DNA of 64,000 nt from Candidatus Krumholzibacteriota bacterium (lineage in GTDB: Bacteria > Krumholzibacteriota > Krumholzibacteriia > JACNKJ01). The stretch spans positions 1 to 64,000 of the forward strand of contig JAFGBK010000052.1 of assembly GCA_016933175.1 (NCBI GenBank). The letters are read 5' to 3'. Under the pieces are notes generated by a model that did no database searches, was not told the origin of the DNA, and was given only the letters and a program-made list of their open reading frames with translations. Of this stretch, positions 42,993-53,008 are shown piece by piece. Position 1 is the first letter of the stretch. Each line of letters opens with the position of its first letter. Both the position numbers and the translations under genes were made by a program.

Positions 42993-44918
42993 TTAGTGCT
43001 TGCGGGACACTTCGTCAAGGGCCCGGGCGATGAAATCCTCCAGGCCGACTGCCCCCTCGTCGCCCTGTTTCTTGCTCCGCAGCGAAACGGTGCCCTGCTC
43101 CATCTCCCGGGAGCCGACGATGAGCATGTAGGGCACCTTCTGGAGCTCGGCCTGCCGGATCTTGTAGCCCACCTTCTCGTCGCGGGTGTCCAGTTCCGCC
43201 CGCAGGCCGGCGCTCCGGAGGCGCTCGGTCACCTGCCCGCCGTAGTCCCGGAAGGGGGCGCTGACGGGCAACACGGCCACCTGGACGGGGGCCAGCCAGA
43301 GGGGGAACTCCCCCGCGAAGTGCTCCGTGAGGATGCCCACGAAGCGCTCCAGGGACCCCAGCAGGGCGCGGTGGATGATGTAGGGGTGCCGGTGCTGGCC
43401 GTCCTCGTCCACGTACTGGACGTTGAAGCGCCGCCCGAGGTTGAAGTCGAACTGGATGGTGGTCGTCTGCCAGAGGCGGCCGATGGCGTCGCGCAGCTTG
43501 AGGTCGATCTTGGGGCCGTAGAAGACGGCCTCCCCCTCCATGCGCTTGACGGCCAGGCCCACCTCGTCGGCGGCCGATTTCAAGGCCGCCTCCGCCTCCT
43601 CCCACTCCCCGTCGCTGCCGATGTACTTGTCCCCGTTGGCGGGGTCCCGGACGCTGAGCTCGGCCTGGAATTCGTTGAACCCCAGATCGCGCTGCAGCTC
43701 CTGGGAGAAGTCGATGAGCTTGGTGACCTCGCCTGCGAGCTGGGCCGGCGTGCAGAAGATGTGGGCGTCGTCCTGGGTGAAGCCGCGCACGCGCAGCAGG
43801 CCGTGCAGCGTACCGCTGCGCTCGTAGCGGTAGACGGTGCCCAGCTCGGCCAGGCGCAGGGGCAGGTCGCGGTAGCTGTGCAGCTCGTTCTGGAAGACGA
43901 GGATGTGCCCCGGGCAGTTCATGGGCTTGACCACGTAGGTCTGCCCGTCCTGGTCGAAGGTGTACATGTTGTCGGCGTAGAAGTCGAAGTGTCCGCTGGT
44001 CCGCCACAGCTCGCCGCGAAAGATGTGCGGCGTCACGATGAGCTGGTAGTCCCGGCGGCGGTGCTCGGCCTTCCAGTGGTTCTCGATCTGCTCGCGCAGG
44101 ACGGTGCCCTTGGGATACCAGAAGACCAGCCCCGCGCCGGCGTCTTCCTTGATGCCGAAGAGCCCGAGTTGCTGGCCCAGGCGGCGGTGGTCGCGCTTCT
44201 CGGCCTCGGCCAGCATGGTCAGGTGGGCCTCGAGGTCCTTGGCCTTGAACCAGCTGGTGCCGTAGATGCGCTGCAGCTGCTCGCGCTTCTCGTCGCCCTT
44301 CCAGTAGGCGCCGGCGACGCTCATCAGCTTGAAGGCCTTGAGCAGGCCCGTGTCGGGCACGTGCGGCCCCTCGCACAGGTCGACGAAGTCACCCAGCTCG
44401 TAGATGGAGATCTCCGCGGCATCCGGCAGGTCGTCGATGTGCTCGACCTTGAAGCCCTGGCCCCGCTCGGCGAAGAAGCGCTTGGCCTCCTCGCGGCTCA
44501 TGATGGTCTTGACGAAGGGCAGCTTCGCCCTGGCCAGCTCCTTCATCCGCGCCTCGATGCGCGCCAGGTCATCGGGCGTGAAGGGTCGGCCGACGAGGAT
44601 GTCGTAGTAGAAGCCATTCTCGACGTCGGGTCCGAACGCGAAGCGGGCCTCCGGGAAGAGCTCCTGGACCGCGTAGGCCATGAGATGGGCCGTGCTGTGG
44701 CGTAGCACCTGCAGGCTGTCCTCGTCGTTGTCGGTGAGGACCTCGAAGCGGCCGCCCGCGCGCAGCTCGGAGTGGAGATCTATGACACGGCCGTCGAGCC
44801 GGACGGCGACGGCGCGGCGCGCGAGGCCCTCGCTGACGGCGCGCGCGGCGGCGGCCGCGGGCAGCGGTCCGTCCAGCTCGAGGACCTCGTCATCGGGAAG
44901 CGTGAGGGCGATCTTCAT
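42993..44918 (-). CDS. thrS: Threonyl-tRNA synthetase
   Basis: 641 residues with the full bacterial architecture: TGS domain (1-60), editing domain (HSTAHLMAYAVQELFPEARFAFGPDVENGFYYD, with the His-x3-His), class II core and C-terminal anticodon domain. The zinc Cys is in VKPMNCPGHILVF; motif 2 is LRLAELGTVYRYERSGTLHGLLRVRGFTQDDAHIF. ATG 44918. Upstream is an intrinsic terminator after tRNA-Val, so thrS may depend on read-through. infC follows 154 bases downstream. Confidence 0.96.
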   Translation of the reverse strand: MKIALTLPDDEVLELDGPLPAAAAARAVSEGLARRAVAVRLDGRVIDLHSELRAGGRFEVLTDNDEDSLQVLRHSTAHLMAYAVQELFPEARFAFGPDVENGFYYDILVGRPFTPDDLARIEARMKELARAKLPFVKTIMSREEAKRFFAERGQGFKVEHIDDLPDAAEISIYELGDFVDLCEGPHVPDTGLLKAFKLMSVAGAYWKGDEKREQLQRIYGTSWFKAKDLEAHLTMLAEAEKRDHRRLGQQLGLFGIKEDAGAGLVFWYPKGTVLREQIENHWKAEHRRRDYQLIVTPHIFRGELWRTSGHFDFYADNMYTFDQDGQTYVVKPMNCPGHILVFQNELHSYRDLPLRLAELGTVYRYERSGTLHGLLRVRGFTQDDAHIFCTPAQLAGEVTKLIDFSQELQRDLGFNEFQAELSVRDPANGDKYIGSDGEWEEAEAALKSAADEVGLAVKRMEGEAVFYGPKIDLKLRDAIGRLWQTTTIQFDFNLGRRFNVQYVDEDGQHRHPYIIHRALLGSLERFVGILTEHFAGEFPLWLAPVQVAVLPVSAPFRDYGGQVTERLRSAGLRAELDTRDEKVGYKIRQAELQKVPYMLIVGSREMEQGTVSLRSKKQGDEGAVGLEDFIARALDEVSRKH

Positions 44919-44957
44919 GATGGGCCACCCGTCCGTGCGTGATGCTGAACCATAGCG

Positions 44958-44983
44958 AAAAGGCCAGACTCAAGCGCCTGGCC
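44958..44983 (-). terminator. Intrinsic terminator between tRNA-Val and thrS
   Basis: Minus-strand GGCCAG, loop, CTGGCC, TTTT. It lies 12 bases after the tRNA and 40 before the thrS start. It is either a tRNA terminator or an attenuator for thrS, since no good promoter was found between the two. Confidence 0.75.
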
Positions 44984-44994
44984 TCAGCGTCGGG

Positions 44995-45068
44995 TGGGCG
45001 ATACTAGACTCGAACTAGTGACCTCTTGCGTGTCGAGCAAGCGCTCTAACCAACTGAGCTAATCGCCC
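44995..45068 (-). tRNA. tRNA-Val (GAC)
   Basis: Acceptor GGGCGAT / ATCGCCC with discriminator A. The anticodon arm CTTGC-TCGACAC-GCAAG gives GAC (reads GTC). T arm GTTCGAGTC. The 3' end continues ACCC, so CCA is not encoded. Confidence 0.95.
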
Positions 45069-45095
45069 ACGGGCCTATTGCCATAGCATGCGGGG

Positions 45096-45124
45096 ATTTA
45101 AGCGCCTGATTCCGGCTTTGTCAA
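45096..45124 (-). promoter_or_regulatory. Sigma-70 promoter for tRNA-Val
   Basis: Perfect TTGACA, 17-base spacer, TTAAAT on the minus strand, about 20 bases before the tRNA start point. It lies just after the upstream ATPase stop codon. Confidence 0.8.
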
Positions 45125-45139
45125 GACCGCCCCGCGGAG

Positions 45140-46216
45140 CTAGGCCATGGGCACGGCCTCCCCCACGACCTTCAGCCGCGGGCTGGCCTTCTGGAACTCC
45201 AGGGCGCCGTTGCGCTTTCTGAAGTCAACCTGGATGTGGTCGCCGTAGCGGACCTGACCCGTGGAGATGAGGTTGGACAGGGGGTAGACCAGATAGCGCT
45301 CGATGGCCCGCTTGATGTGGCGGGCGCCGTACTTGCGGTCCACGCCCTCGGCGAGGAGGAAATCCTTGGCCCGCTGGCTCAGCTCGAATGAGAACTTGGT
45401 GTCGCCCGCCGACTGCATGATCCGGCGCTGGAGGTTGCCCAGCTCGATGTCGAGGATCTGCCGGATGTGGTCGTCGGTCAGGTTACGGAAGACCACCACC
45501 GAGTCGATGCGGTTCATGAACTCGGGTGAGAACTTGCGGCGGGCCGCTTCGAGAACGGTGCTGTAGATCTGCTTGTCCATCTTGGGATCGTGGACCCGGG
45601 CGCCGACATCCGTGAAGCCGATGCCGCCCTCGAGCAACCGCTCGATGCGCTCGGCCCCGATGTTGCCCGTCATGAAGATGATGGTCCGGGTCATGTCGAC
45701 TTCGGAGTTGTCGCCGAGAGTCAGCCGCCCCTTGTCGAGAATCCCCAGGAGAAGGCTCCACAGCGTGTCGCTGGCCTTTTCGATCTCATCGAAGAGGATG
45801 AGGGTGAAGTCCAGCTCCGGCGTGCGGTAGCGCTCGAGGTTCGCCTGCGAGAAGTAGGGTGTCGTTTCGCGGTGGCCCAGGTAGCCCGGCGGCGATCCGA
45901 TGAGGCGGCTGATCTCGTGGCTGTGCGCGTACTCGGCGCAGTCCACCTTGAGCACGGCGTTGAGTGTCCCGAAGAGGATCTCCGACGAGGCCTCGATGAT
46001 GCGCGTCTTCCCGCTGCCCGTCGGTCCGAGGAACAAGTAGTTACCGATGGGGCGCTGCGGCGGATAGAGCCCCGCCAGGTAGATCTGGTAGAGGCGGGCG
46101 ATGCGCTCCACGGCGCGTTCCTGTCCGACGATGCGCTCGCGGAGCTGCTCCTCGAAGTGCTCGGCTGCCATCGACTTCTTCTGCGGATCCAGGGTGCTCT
46201 TGGTGGCAGTACTCAC
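45140..46216 (-). CDS. Stand-alone ClpA/ClpB D2-type AAA+ ATPase
   Basis: A 358-residue protein with one AAA+ module of the Clp/Hsp100 second-domain type and no N-domain or first ATPase domain. Walker A GPTGSGKT (64-71), Walker B LILFDEIEKA (Asp143-Glu144), sensor 1 TGN (183-185), arginine finger in FSPEFMNRID (Arg236) and the small C-domain (KYGARHIKRAIERYLVYPLSNLI). Between sensor 1 and the finger is GGIGF (IGF 199-201), the position of the ClpP-docking loop in ClpA/ClpX. No ClpX zinc finger. clpP is not in the window. GTG start with AGGAGGG upstream. Function unknown. Confidence 0.85.
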   Translation of the reverse strand: MSTATKSTLDPQKKSMAAEHFEEQLRERIVGQERAVERIARLYQIYLAGLYPPQRPIGNYLFLGPTGSGKTRIIEASSEILFGTLNAVLKVDCAEYAHSHEISRLIGSPPGYLGHRETTPYFSQANLERYRTPELDFTLILFDEIEKASDTLWSLLLGILDKGRLTLGDNSEVDMTRTIIFMTGNIGAERIERLLEGGIGFTDVGARVHDPKMDKQIYSTVLEAARRKFSPEFMNRIDSVVVFRNLTDDHIRQILDIELGNLQRRIMQSAGDTKFSFELSQRAKDFLLAEGVDRKYGARHIKRAIERYLVYPLSNLISTGQVRYGDHIQVDFRKRNGALEFQKASPRLKVVGEAVPMA

Positions 46217-46733
46217 GACGCGTCCCTCCTGATGCAGAGCTGGTGCTTCGTCCGCGGCCCGTACAGCAAGGAGTCTGCCAAGGCGCCCTTTTGCCGGGAG
46301 GCACCGGCTACCGGCGGCGAGCCGCCAGGCCGGCGTCCTATCCTCTTTGGAGCGTGTGTTTTTCCGGCCTGACGCCGCCGCCGGCTCGCAAGTGACCGGG
46401 CGGCACCTTGTTCCCGGCGCTGGGATGGACCGGAACCGCCGCCGGTGGCGGGAGGCGCCACTGCAACGCGGCGCCGCAAATTCGAGACGGGACGCGCGTC
46501 ATCACGACCGCCGCCGGCGACTTCGCCAGATGTGATATTGCATGGCGATCGTTCGCATATTACGAGAAGATAATGATCGGCCCGCGAACGGATGGCGCCG
46601 CAAGAGAGCCGCGCTGCCCTCGCCGTGGCGCGTCATTACGCATCGTCTGCTGTCGGACCAGATTCGGCTGCAGCATCATTCAACATGTAGCATCCCATAT
46701 GATCGTCGGTATCCGATATCCACCACATAATAC
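46217..46733. other. Intergenic region between the AAA+ ATPase and dnaK
   Basis: About 515 bases with no coding frame that has both a ribosome binding site and plausible composition. The left half is GC-rich like the genome; the right half near 46540-46730 is AT-richer with runs such as CATATTACGAGAAGATAATGATC. No RNA gene recognised. It must hold the promoter of the AAA+ gene, but no confident element was found. Confidence 0.6.
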
Positions 46734-46760
46734 AAAAGGCGCCGGGCAATACCCGGCGCC
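46734..46760 (-). terminator. Intrinsic terminator of dnaK
   Basis: Minus-strand GGCGCCGGG, five-base loop, CCCGGCGCC, TTTT. Thirty bases after the dnaK stop. Confidence 0.9.
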
Positions 46761-46790
46761 TCGGTCAACGATGGGGAACGACGACGGCGT

Positions 46791-48710
<1,920 letters not shown>

Positions 48711-48746
48711 CGTGTTCCTCCATCATGAGACGTTCGACGGACTGCT

Positions 48747-48763
48747 TGGAAGTGCCGTGCCAA
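48747..48763 (-). promoter_or_regulatory. Near-consensus sigma-54 promoter before dnaK
   Basis: Minus strand TTGGCACG-GCAC-TTCCA. The -24 element matches YTGGCACG completely and the spacing is right. The -12 element is TTCCA against TTGCW, a mismatch at a strongly conserved position. The expected start is about 25 bases before the dnaK ATG. Confidence 0.35.
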
Positions 48764-48771
48764 CTCATCGC

Positions 48772-48811
48772 GATACCATAACGTGATATGATACTGTGGA
48801 TTATCTGATAC
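48772..48811. repeat. Three GATAC repeats upstream of dnaK
   Basis: GATAC at 48772, 48790 and 48807, spaced 18 and 17 bases; the latter two share GATACTG. They lie just upstream of the sigma-54-like site. Possible activator sites; no function known. Confidence 0.45.
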
Positions 48812-48887
48812 TGGCCGAGTCCTACCCCAGGCCATCACCATGAGTGGCTGCCAAGATGGCTTTATTCTGCCAGGTTGGCGTCCTGGG

Positions 48888-50126
48888 TCACGCCAGGCCG
48901 TCACGCGTGGCGAGGAAGTCCGCGAAGAGCTCCGCGCGGGCGCGGGAGTTGGCGGTCATGTCGTAGTGCATCTCGATGTGCCGGCGAGCGCGGCGCGCCA
49001 TCTCACGCGCGCGCCCGGTGTCGGCCAGGATCTCCGCGATCCGCGCGGCGAACTCCTCGGTACGGCGGGGATCGGCGAGCAGACCCGTGACGCCATCCTC
49101 GACGAGTTCTGGCAGACCAGTGACGCGCGGCCCCAGGACCGGCGTCCCCAGCGCCATCGCCTCCATGAGCGAGACGGGGATGCCTTCACTGAGACTCGCC
49201 AGCACCGCCAGGTCGGCCGCCCGGAGGTAGCGAGCGATCTCGCCGTGGTCGACCACGCCGTGGAAGCGGACGCGCTCGCCGATGCCGAGCTGATCCGCCA
49301 GCCGCGTCAGGCGCTGGCGTCGGTCCTCTGCGTCCCCACCCACCAGGTCGAGCCGGAAGTCGACGCCGCGCGAAGCGAGCAGAGACGCGGCGCCCAGCAG
49401 GGTTTCGTGGTTCTTGATCGGATAGAAGGAGGCGATGCAGACCAGGCGGCTGGGTCCTGGGGTGCAAGGCCCGCGCTCCGTGAAGGGGTACTGATCCAGC
49501 AGGACGCCGCAGCGGCTGACGGCGACGCGCCCCGGCGGATAATCGGGATAGAGCGACAGCAGTGTCCGCCGGTTGAACTCCGAGACCGCTAGGACGAAGG
49601 CCGCGTGCCGCACCTTGCTGCGCAGGCAGAGGCGCTTGGCCCGGTAGACGGTGTGGCTGCCGTGGGCCGTGAAGCTGTAGCTGTTGCCGTTGAGCCGTGA
49701 CGCGACGTGCGCCGCCAGCGCGGCCTTGTGCGCGAAGTGCGCGTGCAGGTGCTCGCCGTGGTCGCGGATCAGCCAGGCGAAGTAGACGGCGACGCCCAGG
49801 TGCGCGAGGGTGCGCAGCGCCTGGGCGGGACGGTCGTTGTCCAGAGGCAGCCGGAGGACCATGCCCAGCAGACGGCGCGGGCGGCGACGCAGGTAGTGGA
49901 ACCACGCGCGCAGGAACCCCCGCCAGGGGACCGGACGTACGTTGCATGTCCGCGCGAGGTAGTCGCGCGCCTCGGCGGGGCAGGTCGTCGCCGGCAGCAG
50001 GGAGTAGAGCGCGATGCGGAACCCGGCCTCCTCCAGGACCCGGATCTCGTTGTAGATGAAGTTCAGCGTGTAGGAGGGGAAGCGGTCCAGCACGTAGAGG
50101 AGCCGCCTGTCGGACGGGCGTTTCAT
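48888..50126 (-). CDS. GT4-family glycosyltransferase (WcaL-like)
   Basis: A 412-residue GT-B fold retaining transferase. N-terminal RRLLYVLDRFPSYTLNFIYNEIRVLEEAGFRIALYSL resembles colanic-acid WcaL-type proteins. LHAHFAHKAALAAHVAS and SFTAHGSHTVYRAK lie mid-protein. The C-terminal donor site is LASLSEGIPVSLMEAMALGTPVLGPRVTGLPELVEDGVTGLL, with the E-x7-E motif. ATG at 50126, as the ORF-track start crosses the upstream gene. Six bases from the algD stop; third gene of a GT-algD-GT operon. Acceptor unknown. Confidence 0.85.
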   Translation of the reverse strand: MKRPSDRRLLYVLDRFPSYTLNFIYNEIRVLEEAGFRIALYSLLPATTCPAEARDYLARTCNVRPVPWRGFLRAWFHYLRRRPRRLLGMVLRLPLDNDRPAQALRTLAHLGVAVYFAWLIRDHGEHLHAHFAHKAALAAHVASRLNGNSYSFTAHGSHTVYRAKRLCLRSKVRHAAFVLAVSEFNRRTLLSLYPDYPPGRVAVSRCGVLLDQYPFTERGPCTPGPSRLVCIASFYPIKNHETLLGAASLLASRGVDFRLDLVGGDAEDRRQRLTRLADQLGIGERVRFHGVVDHGEIARYLRAADLAVLASLSEGIPVSLMEAMALGTPVLGPRVTGLPELVEDGVTGLLADPRRTEEFAARIAEILADTGRAREMARRARRHIEMHYDMTANSRARAELFADFLATRDGLA

Positions 50127-50131
50127 CGTCC

Positions 50132-51445
50132 CTACCAGCAGATGCCCTGATAGGCATCGTCGGCGGGCGGCTGGCGCCAGAGGCGGACCAGGTCGATGAT
50201 CTTCTTGCCTCGCCCCGGACCCGCGAGGAGGTCGGCGTAGCCCGACAGCGCCGCGCCGACGATGACGACGCCGGCCTCGTTCACGACCGACTCCGGATCG
50301 CCGACCAGCAGCTCGCTGATGTGCGGCAGCCGCGCCTCGATGTAGGCCTTGTTGCCGCCGCGGAGGCGCGCCAGCGCGACGTTCTCGTCGTGGATGCGGA
50401 CCCGGCACCCCTTGCCGATGAGCCGCTCCACCAGCTCGACGAGCGGGCTCTCGCGCAGGTCGTCGGTGCCCGGCTTGAAGCTCAGCCCGAGCACGCCGAT
50501 CCGCGTCTCGCCGAGCGACAGCACGAGGTCCAGCGCGCGCAGGATGTGGCGGTCGTTGCTGTCCTGGATCGCGCGGATGACGGGCATCTCCACATTCCGC
50601 GCCCGCGCCAGGTAATTCATCGCGCGCAGATCCTTGGGCAGGCACGAGCCGCCGTAAGCGAAGCCGGGCATGAGGTAGGCGGGCGAGATGTTCAGGCGCG
50701 TGTCCTGGCAGAAGATCGTCATCACCTCGTGGCTGTCGATGCCGAGGGCGCGGCAGAGGGTGCCGATCTCGTTGCCGAAGGCGACCTTGAGTGCGTGGAA
50801 GACGTTGTCGGCGTACTTGACCATCTCGGCGGTCTTGATCCCGGTGATGAACAGGGGCGACGGGAAGCCCTGGTAGAGGCCGGCCAGCGCCTGGGCCGAT
50901 CGGGCGTCCGCCGCGCCGATGACGATCTTGGGCGGCGCACGGAAATCCCTGACCGAGGAGCCCTCGCGCAGGAACTCGGGGTGGAAGCAGAGCCCGAAAT
51001 CGTCGCCCGCTAGCTTGCCGGCGCTCGCGTTGAGGGCTGGCGTCACCACCGTCTCCATGCTGCCCGGCAGGATGGTGCTGCGCACCACCACGACATGGTA
51101 GTCCGCCTTGTCCCGCAGCGCCGCGCCGATCTCGGTGGAGACCCGCGTGACGTAGTCCAGGTTCGGCTTGCCCGCCGCGTCGGAGGGCGTCCCCACGCAG
51201 ACGATGGACATCTCGGAGCCCAGGATCGCCTCGGCGGCGCTGGTGGTGGCGCGCAGCCTGCCGGCGGCGGCCATGGCGGCGGTGATCTCGTTGATCAGCT
51301 CCTCGACGATGGGGCTCTCGCCGCTGTTGATGGCCTCCACCTTCTCGGGCACGACGTCCACGCCGATGATTTCATGGCCCATCTCGGCCAGGCAGGCCGC
51401 CGTGACGACACCGACGTAGCCGAGTCCGAAGACGCTGATGCGCAT
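50132..51445 (-). CDS. algD: GDP-mannose 6-dehydrogenase (AlgD-like)
   Basis: A 437-residue nucleotide-sugar dehydrogenase, expected to oxidise GDP-mannose to GDP-mannuronic acid. ISVFGLGYVGVVTAACLAEMGHEIIGVD binds NAD. SPIVEELINE, FRSTILPG-like VVVRSTILPGS, and the catalytic Cys in GFAYGGSCLPKDLRAMNYLA are present. IFCQDTRLNISPAYLMPG and the LVELVERLIGKGCRVRIHDENVALARLRGGNKAYIE C-terminus fit AlgD rather than UDP-glucose dehydrogenase. Supplies uronic acid for the neighbouring transferases. Confidence 0.85.
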   Translation of the reverse strand: MRISVFGLGYVGVVTAACLAEMGHEIIGVDVVPEKVEAINSGESPIVEELINEITAAMAAAGRLRATTSAAEAILGSEMSIVCVGTPSDAAGKPNLDYVTRVSTEIGAALRDKADYHVVVVRSTILPGSMETVVTPALNASAGKLAGDDFGLCFHPEFLREGSSVRDFRAPPKIVIGAADARSAQALAGLYQGFPSPLFITGIKTAEMVKYADNVFHALKVAFGNEIGTLCRALGIDSHEVMTIFCQDTRLNISPAYLMPGFAYGGSCLPKDLRAMNYLARARNVEMPVIRAIQDSNDRHILRALDLVLSLGETRIGVLGLSFKPGTDDLRESPLVELVERLIGKGCRVRIHDENVALARLRGGNKAYIEARLPHISELLVGDPESVVNEAGVVIVGAALSGYADLLAGPGRGKKIIDLVRLWRQPPADDAYQGICW

Positions 51446-51449
51446 GGGT

Positions 51450-52439
51450 TTATCCTTCCTGCAGTTCCGGCAGTCGCTGGGCGAGCTCGGCGCGTGTCCG
51501 GACCCAGCTCGCCTGGCGCTCGTTCGCCAGTTCGCGGATCTCGCGCCGGTAGCGCTCGTAGGATCCCCGCAGCGTGCCGACGGCCGCCTGGATCGACTCG
51601 GCGCTGTTGTCCACGTGCACGGTCCCCTTGCTGAAGATCTGGCGCAAGACGGGCCAGTCGGAGGTGATGAGGGGCCGGCCGACGGAGACCGCCTCGCTGC
51701 CCCCGCGCTGCATCGTGAAGTCGCGCGTCGTGAGCACCATGAGGGCATCGGCGGCCCGGAGCAATCCCGCGTAGTCCTCGTTGCTCAGGTACCCGGTGAA
51801 GACCAGGTTCCGCGGCTGCGACCCTCGCAGCGCCGGATCGGCCTTGCGGGCGTCCCCGGTGACATAGAAGCTCACGTCCGCGAGGCCGCGGGCGGCCTCG
51901 AACACCGCTGCCAGCGGTTCGTCCGGAGCGTAGGTGCAGACGAACACGATGGTGAACGCGGCCGCGGGCAGGGGATAGCTCCCGGCCGGCAGTGTGTAGG
52001 GAATGTCCGTGATCCGAAACGCCTCGCCGCCCAGCGCGCGGACCGCGTCGCACAGCGTCTCGTTGGTGACGATGGACAGGACGGCGCGCCGGGCGGCGAA
52101 CGCGTGCAGGGGGTGCAGCCAGGTCCACTTGCGCATGTCGAAGGCCGCCGAATGGGAGTCCAGGATGAAGCGGGCCCGATAGAACCTGGTGTAGACGGCG
52201 GCCACGAGCGGCAGGAAATAAGGCGGATTCATGCAGATGACCAGCGCGGGCCGCCGCCTCGTGAGCAGGCGCCACGTCTTCCAGGCGCGGGGGAGGTACT
52301 TGAGCAGGCCCAGTCGCTGCCCGTCGTGGATGAAGTGGCACTCGGCACCAAGGCCCTGGGCAAGGCTGCTGCTCCGCGTGGAATGGCGCACCCAGGAGAT
52401 GAAAAGCGAACGTGCCGGCACCGTACCTAGCCAACCCAT
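51450..52439 (-). CDS. GT4-like glycosyltransferase
   Basis: A 329-residue GT-B type transferase. N-terminal MGWLGTVPARSLFISWVRHSTRSSSLAQGLGAECHFI, then LVICMNPPYFLPLVAAVYTRFY and ILDSHSAAF suggest an acceptor domain. The donor half has TGYLSNEDYAGLLRAADALMVLTTRDFTMQRGGSEAVSVGRPLITSDW. The canonical E-x7-E is altered (GGSEAVSVGRP). ATG 52439 chosen because upstream codons in the track cross the tRNA-Leu gene. First gene of the operon, four bases before algD. Confidence 0.75.
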   Translation of the reverse strand: MGWLGTVPARSLFISWVRHSTRSSSLAQGLGAECHFIHDGQRLGLLKYLPRAWKTWRLLTRRRPALVICMNPPYFLPLVAAVYTRFYRARFILDSHSAAFDMRKWTWLHPLHAFAARRAVLSIVTNETLCDAVRALGGEAFRITDIPYTLPAGSYPLPAAAFTIVFVCTYAPDEPLAAVFEAARGLADVSFYVTGDARKADPALRGSQPRNLVFTGYLSNEDYAGLLRAADALMVLTTRDFTMQRGGSEAVSVGRPLITSDWPVLRQIFSKGTVHVDNSAESIQAAVGTLRGSYERYRREIRELANERQASWVRTRAELAQRLPELQEG

Positions 52440-52550
52440 TGCATGCTCTCGGGTATCGGACACCTCCGTGGGCCCTGATGGCACCGGCCTTCGCCGCGCG
52501 CCACTCGCGGCGCGGCACCGCGATTCGCGCGCGAGAAGGGCGCCTGAGGA

Positions 52551-52580
52551 GACGGGCCTGCCCAGATGCACAGGCCCGTC
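52551..52580 (-). terminator. Ten-base-stem hairpin after tRNA-Leu
   Basis: GACGGGCCTG, ten-base loop, CAGGCCCGTC is a perfect stem three bases after the tRNA-Leu 3' end. No good T-run follows on the minus strand (TCTCC), so termination efficiency is doubtful. Confidence 0.5.
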
Positions 52581-52583
52581 GAA

Positions 52584-52668
52584 TGCCGGAGGCCGGAATC
52601 GAACCGGCATGGCCCGAAGGGCCGGGGGATTTTAAGTCCCCTGCGTCTACCCGTTCCGCCACTCCGGC
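52584..52668 (-). tRNA. tRNA-Leu (TAA)
   Basis: Class II tRNA of 85 bases. Acceptor GCCGGAG / CTCCGGC with discriminator A. The anticodon arm GGGGA-CTTAAAA-TCCCC gives TAA (reads TTA). Long variable arm CGGCCCTTCGGGCC. CCA is not encoded. Confidence 0.95.
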
Positions 52669-52679
52669 TCAGGATGAGG

Positions 52680-52750
52680 AGGCGGCACCCGGAATCGAAC
52701 CGGGGATAACGGTTTTGCAGACCGTCGCCTTACCACTTGGCTATGCCGCC
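52680..52750 (-). tRNA. tRNA-Cys (GCA)
   Basis: Acceptor GGCGGCA / TGCCGCC with discriminator U, as normal for tRNA-Cys. The anticodon arm ACGGT-CTGCAAA-ACCGT gives GCA. Only 71 bases. Eleven bases separate it from tRNA-Leu, so the two are probably co-transcribed. Confidence 0.95.
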
Positions 52751-52817
52751 CTATCGTGCGCCGAGCTGCGCTTACTGAAACCCCCACAAGGACTTCGCGC
52801 TCTGGTCGGCGAGTCAC

Positions 52818-52846
52818 AGCATAGGTAGAGCCGCCGCGGCTGTCAA
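52818..52846 (-). promoter_or_regulatory. Sigma-70 promoter for the tRNA-Cys/tRNA-Leu unit
   Basis: Perfect TTGACA, 17-base spacer, TATGCT on the minus strand. The predicted start gives a leader of about 60 bases before tRNA-Cys. Confidence 0.8.
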
Positions 52847-52892
52847 GCGCCGCACGGCGGGCCCCACCGCCGTCATGCGGCTTGGCCCAAGC

Positions 52893-52919
52893 AAAAACCC
52901 CGCCGCCGAAGCGACGGGG
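52893..52919 (-). terminator. Strong terminator after tRNA-Gly
   Basis: Minus-strand CCCCGTCGC, TTCG tetraloop, GCGGCGGGG, TTTTT. The very stable UUCG loop and T-run separate tRNA-Gly from tRNA-Cys/Leu. Confidence 0.92.
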
Positions 52920-52925
52920 CCCGGG

Positions 52926-52997
52926 AGCGGGAAACGGGATTTGAACCCGCGACCCCCACCTTGGCAAGGTGGTGCTCTACCACTGAGCTATTCCCGC
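52926..52997 (-). tRNA. tRNA-Gly (GCC)
   Basis: Acceptor GCGGGAA / TTCCCGC with discriminator U. The anticodon arm CCACC-TTGCCAA-GGTGG gives GCC (reads GGC). T arm GGGTTCAAATCCC. CCA is not encoded (UCCCG). Confidence 0.95.
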
Positions 52998-53008
52998 AAG
53001 CGCCTCTA

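Noticed and set aside
44919-44994. T-box riboswitch before thrS
   Set aside because: The gap is too short for a T-box and has no T-box sequence; the hairpin is explained as a terminator.
48711-48870. CIRCE element or sigma-32 promoter before dnaK
   Set aside because: No TTAGCACTC-N9-GAGTGCTAA and no CTTGAA/CCCAT pair seen on the minus strand.
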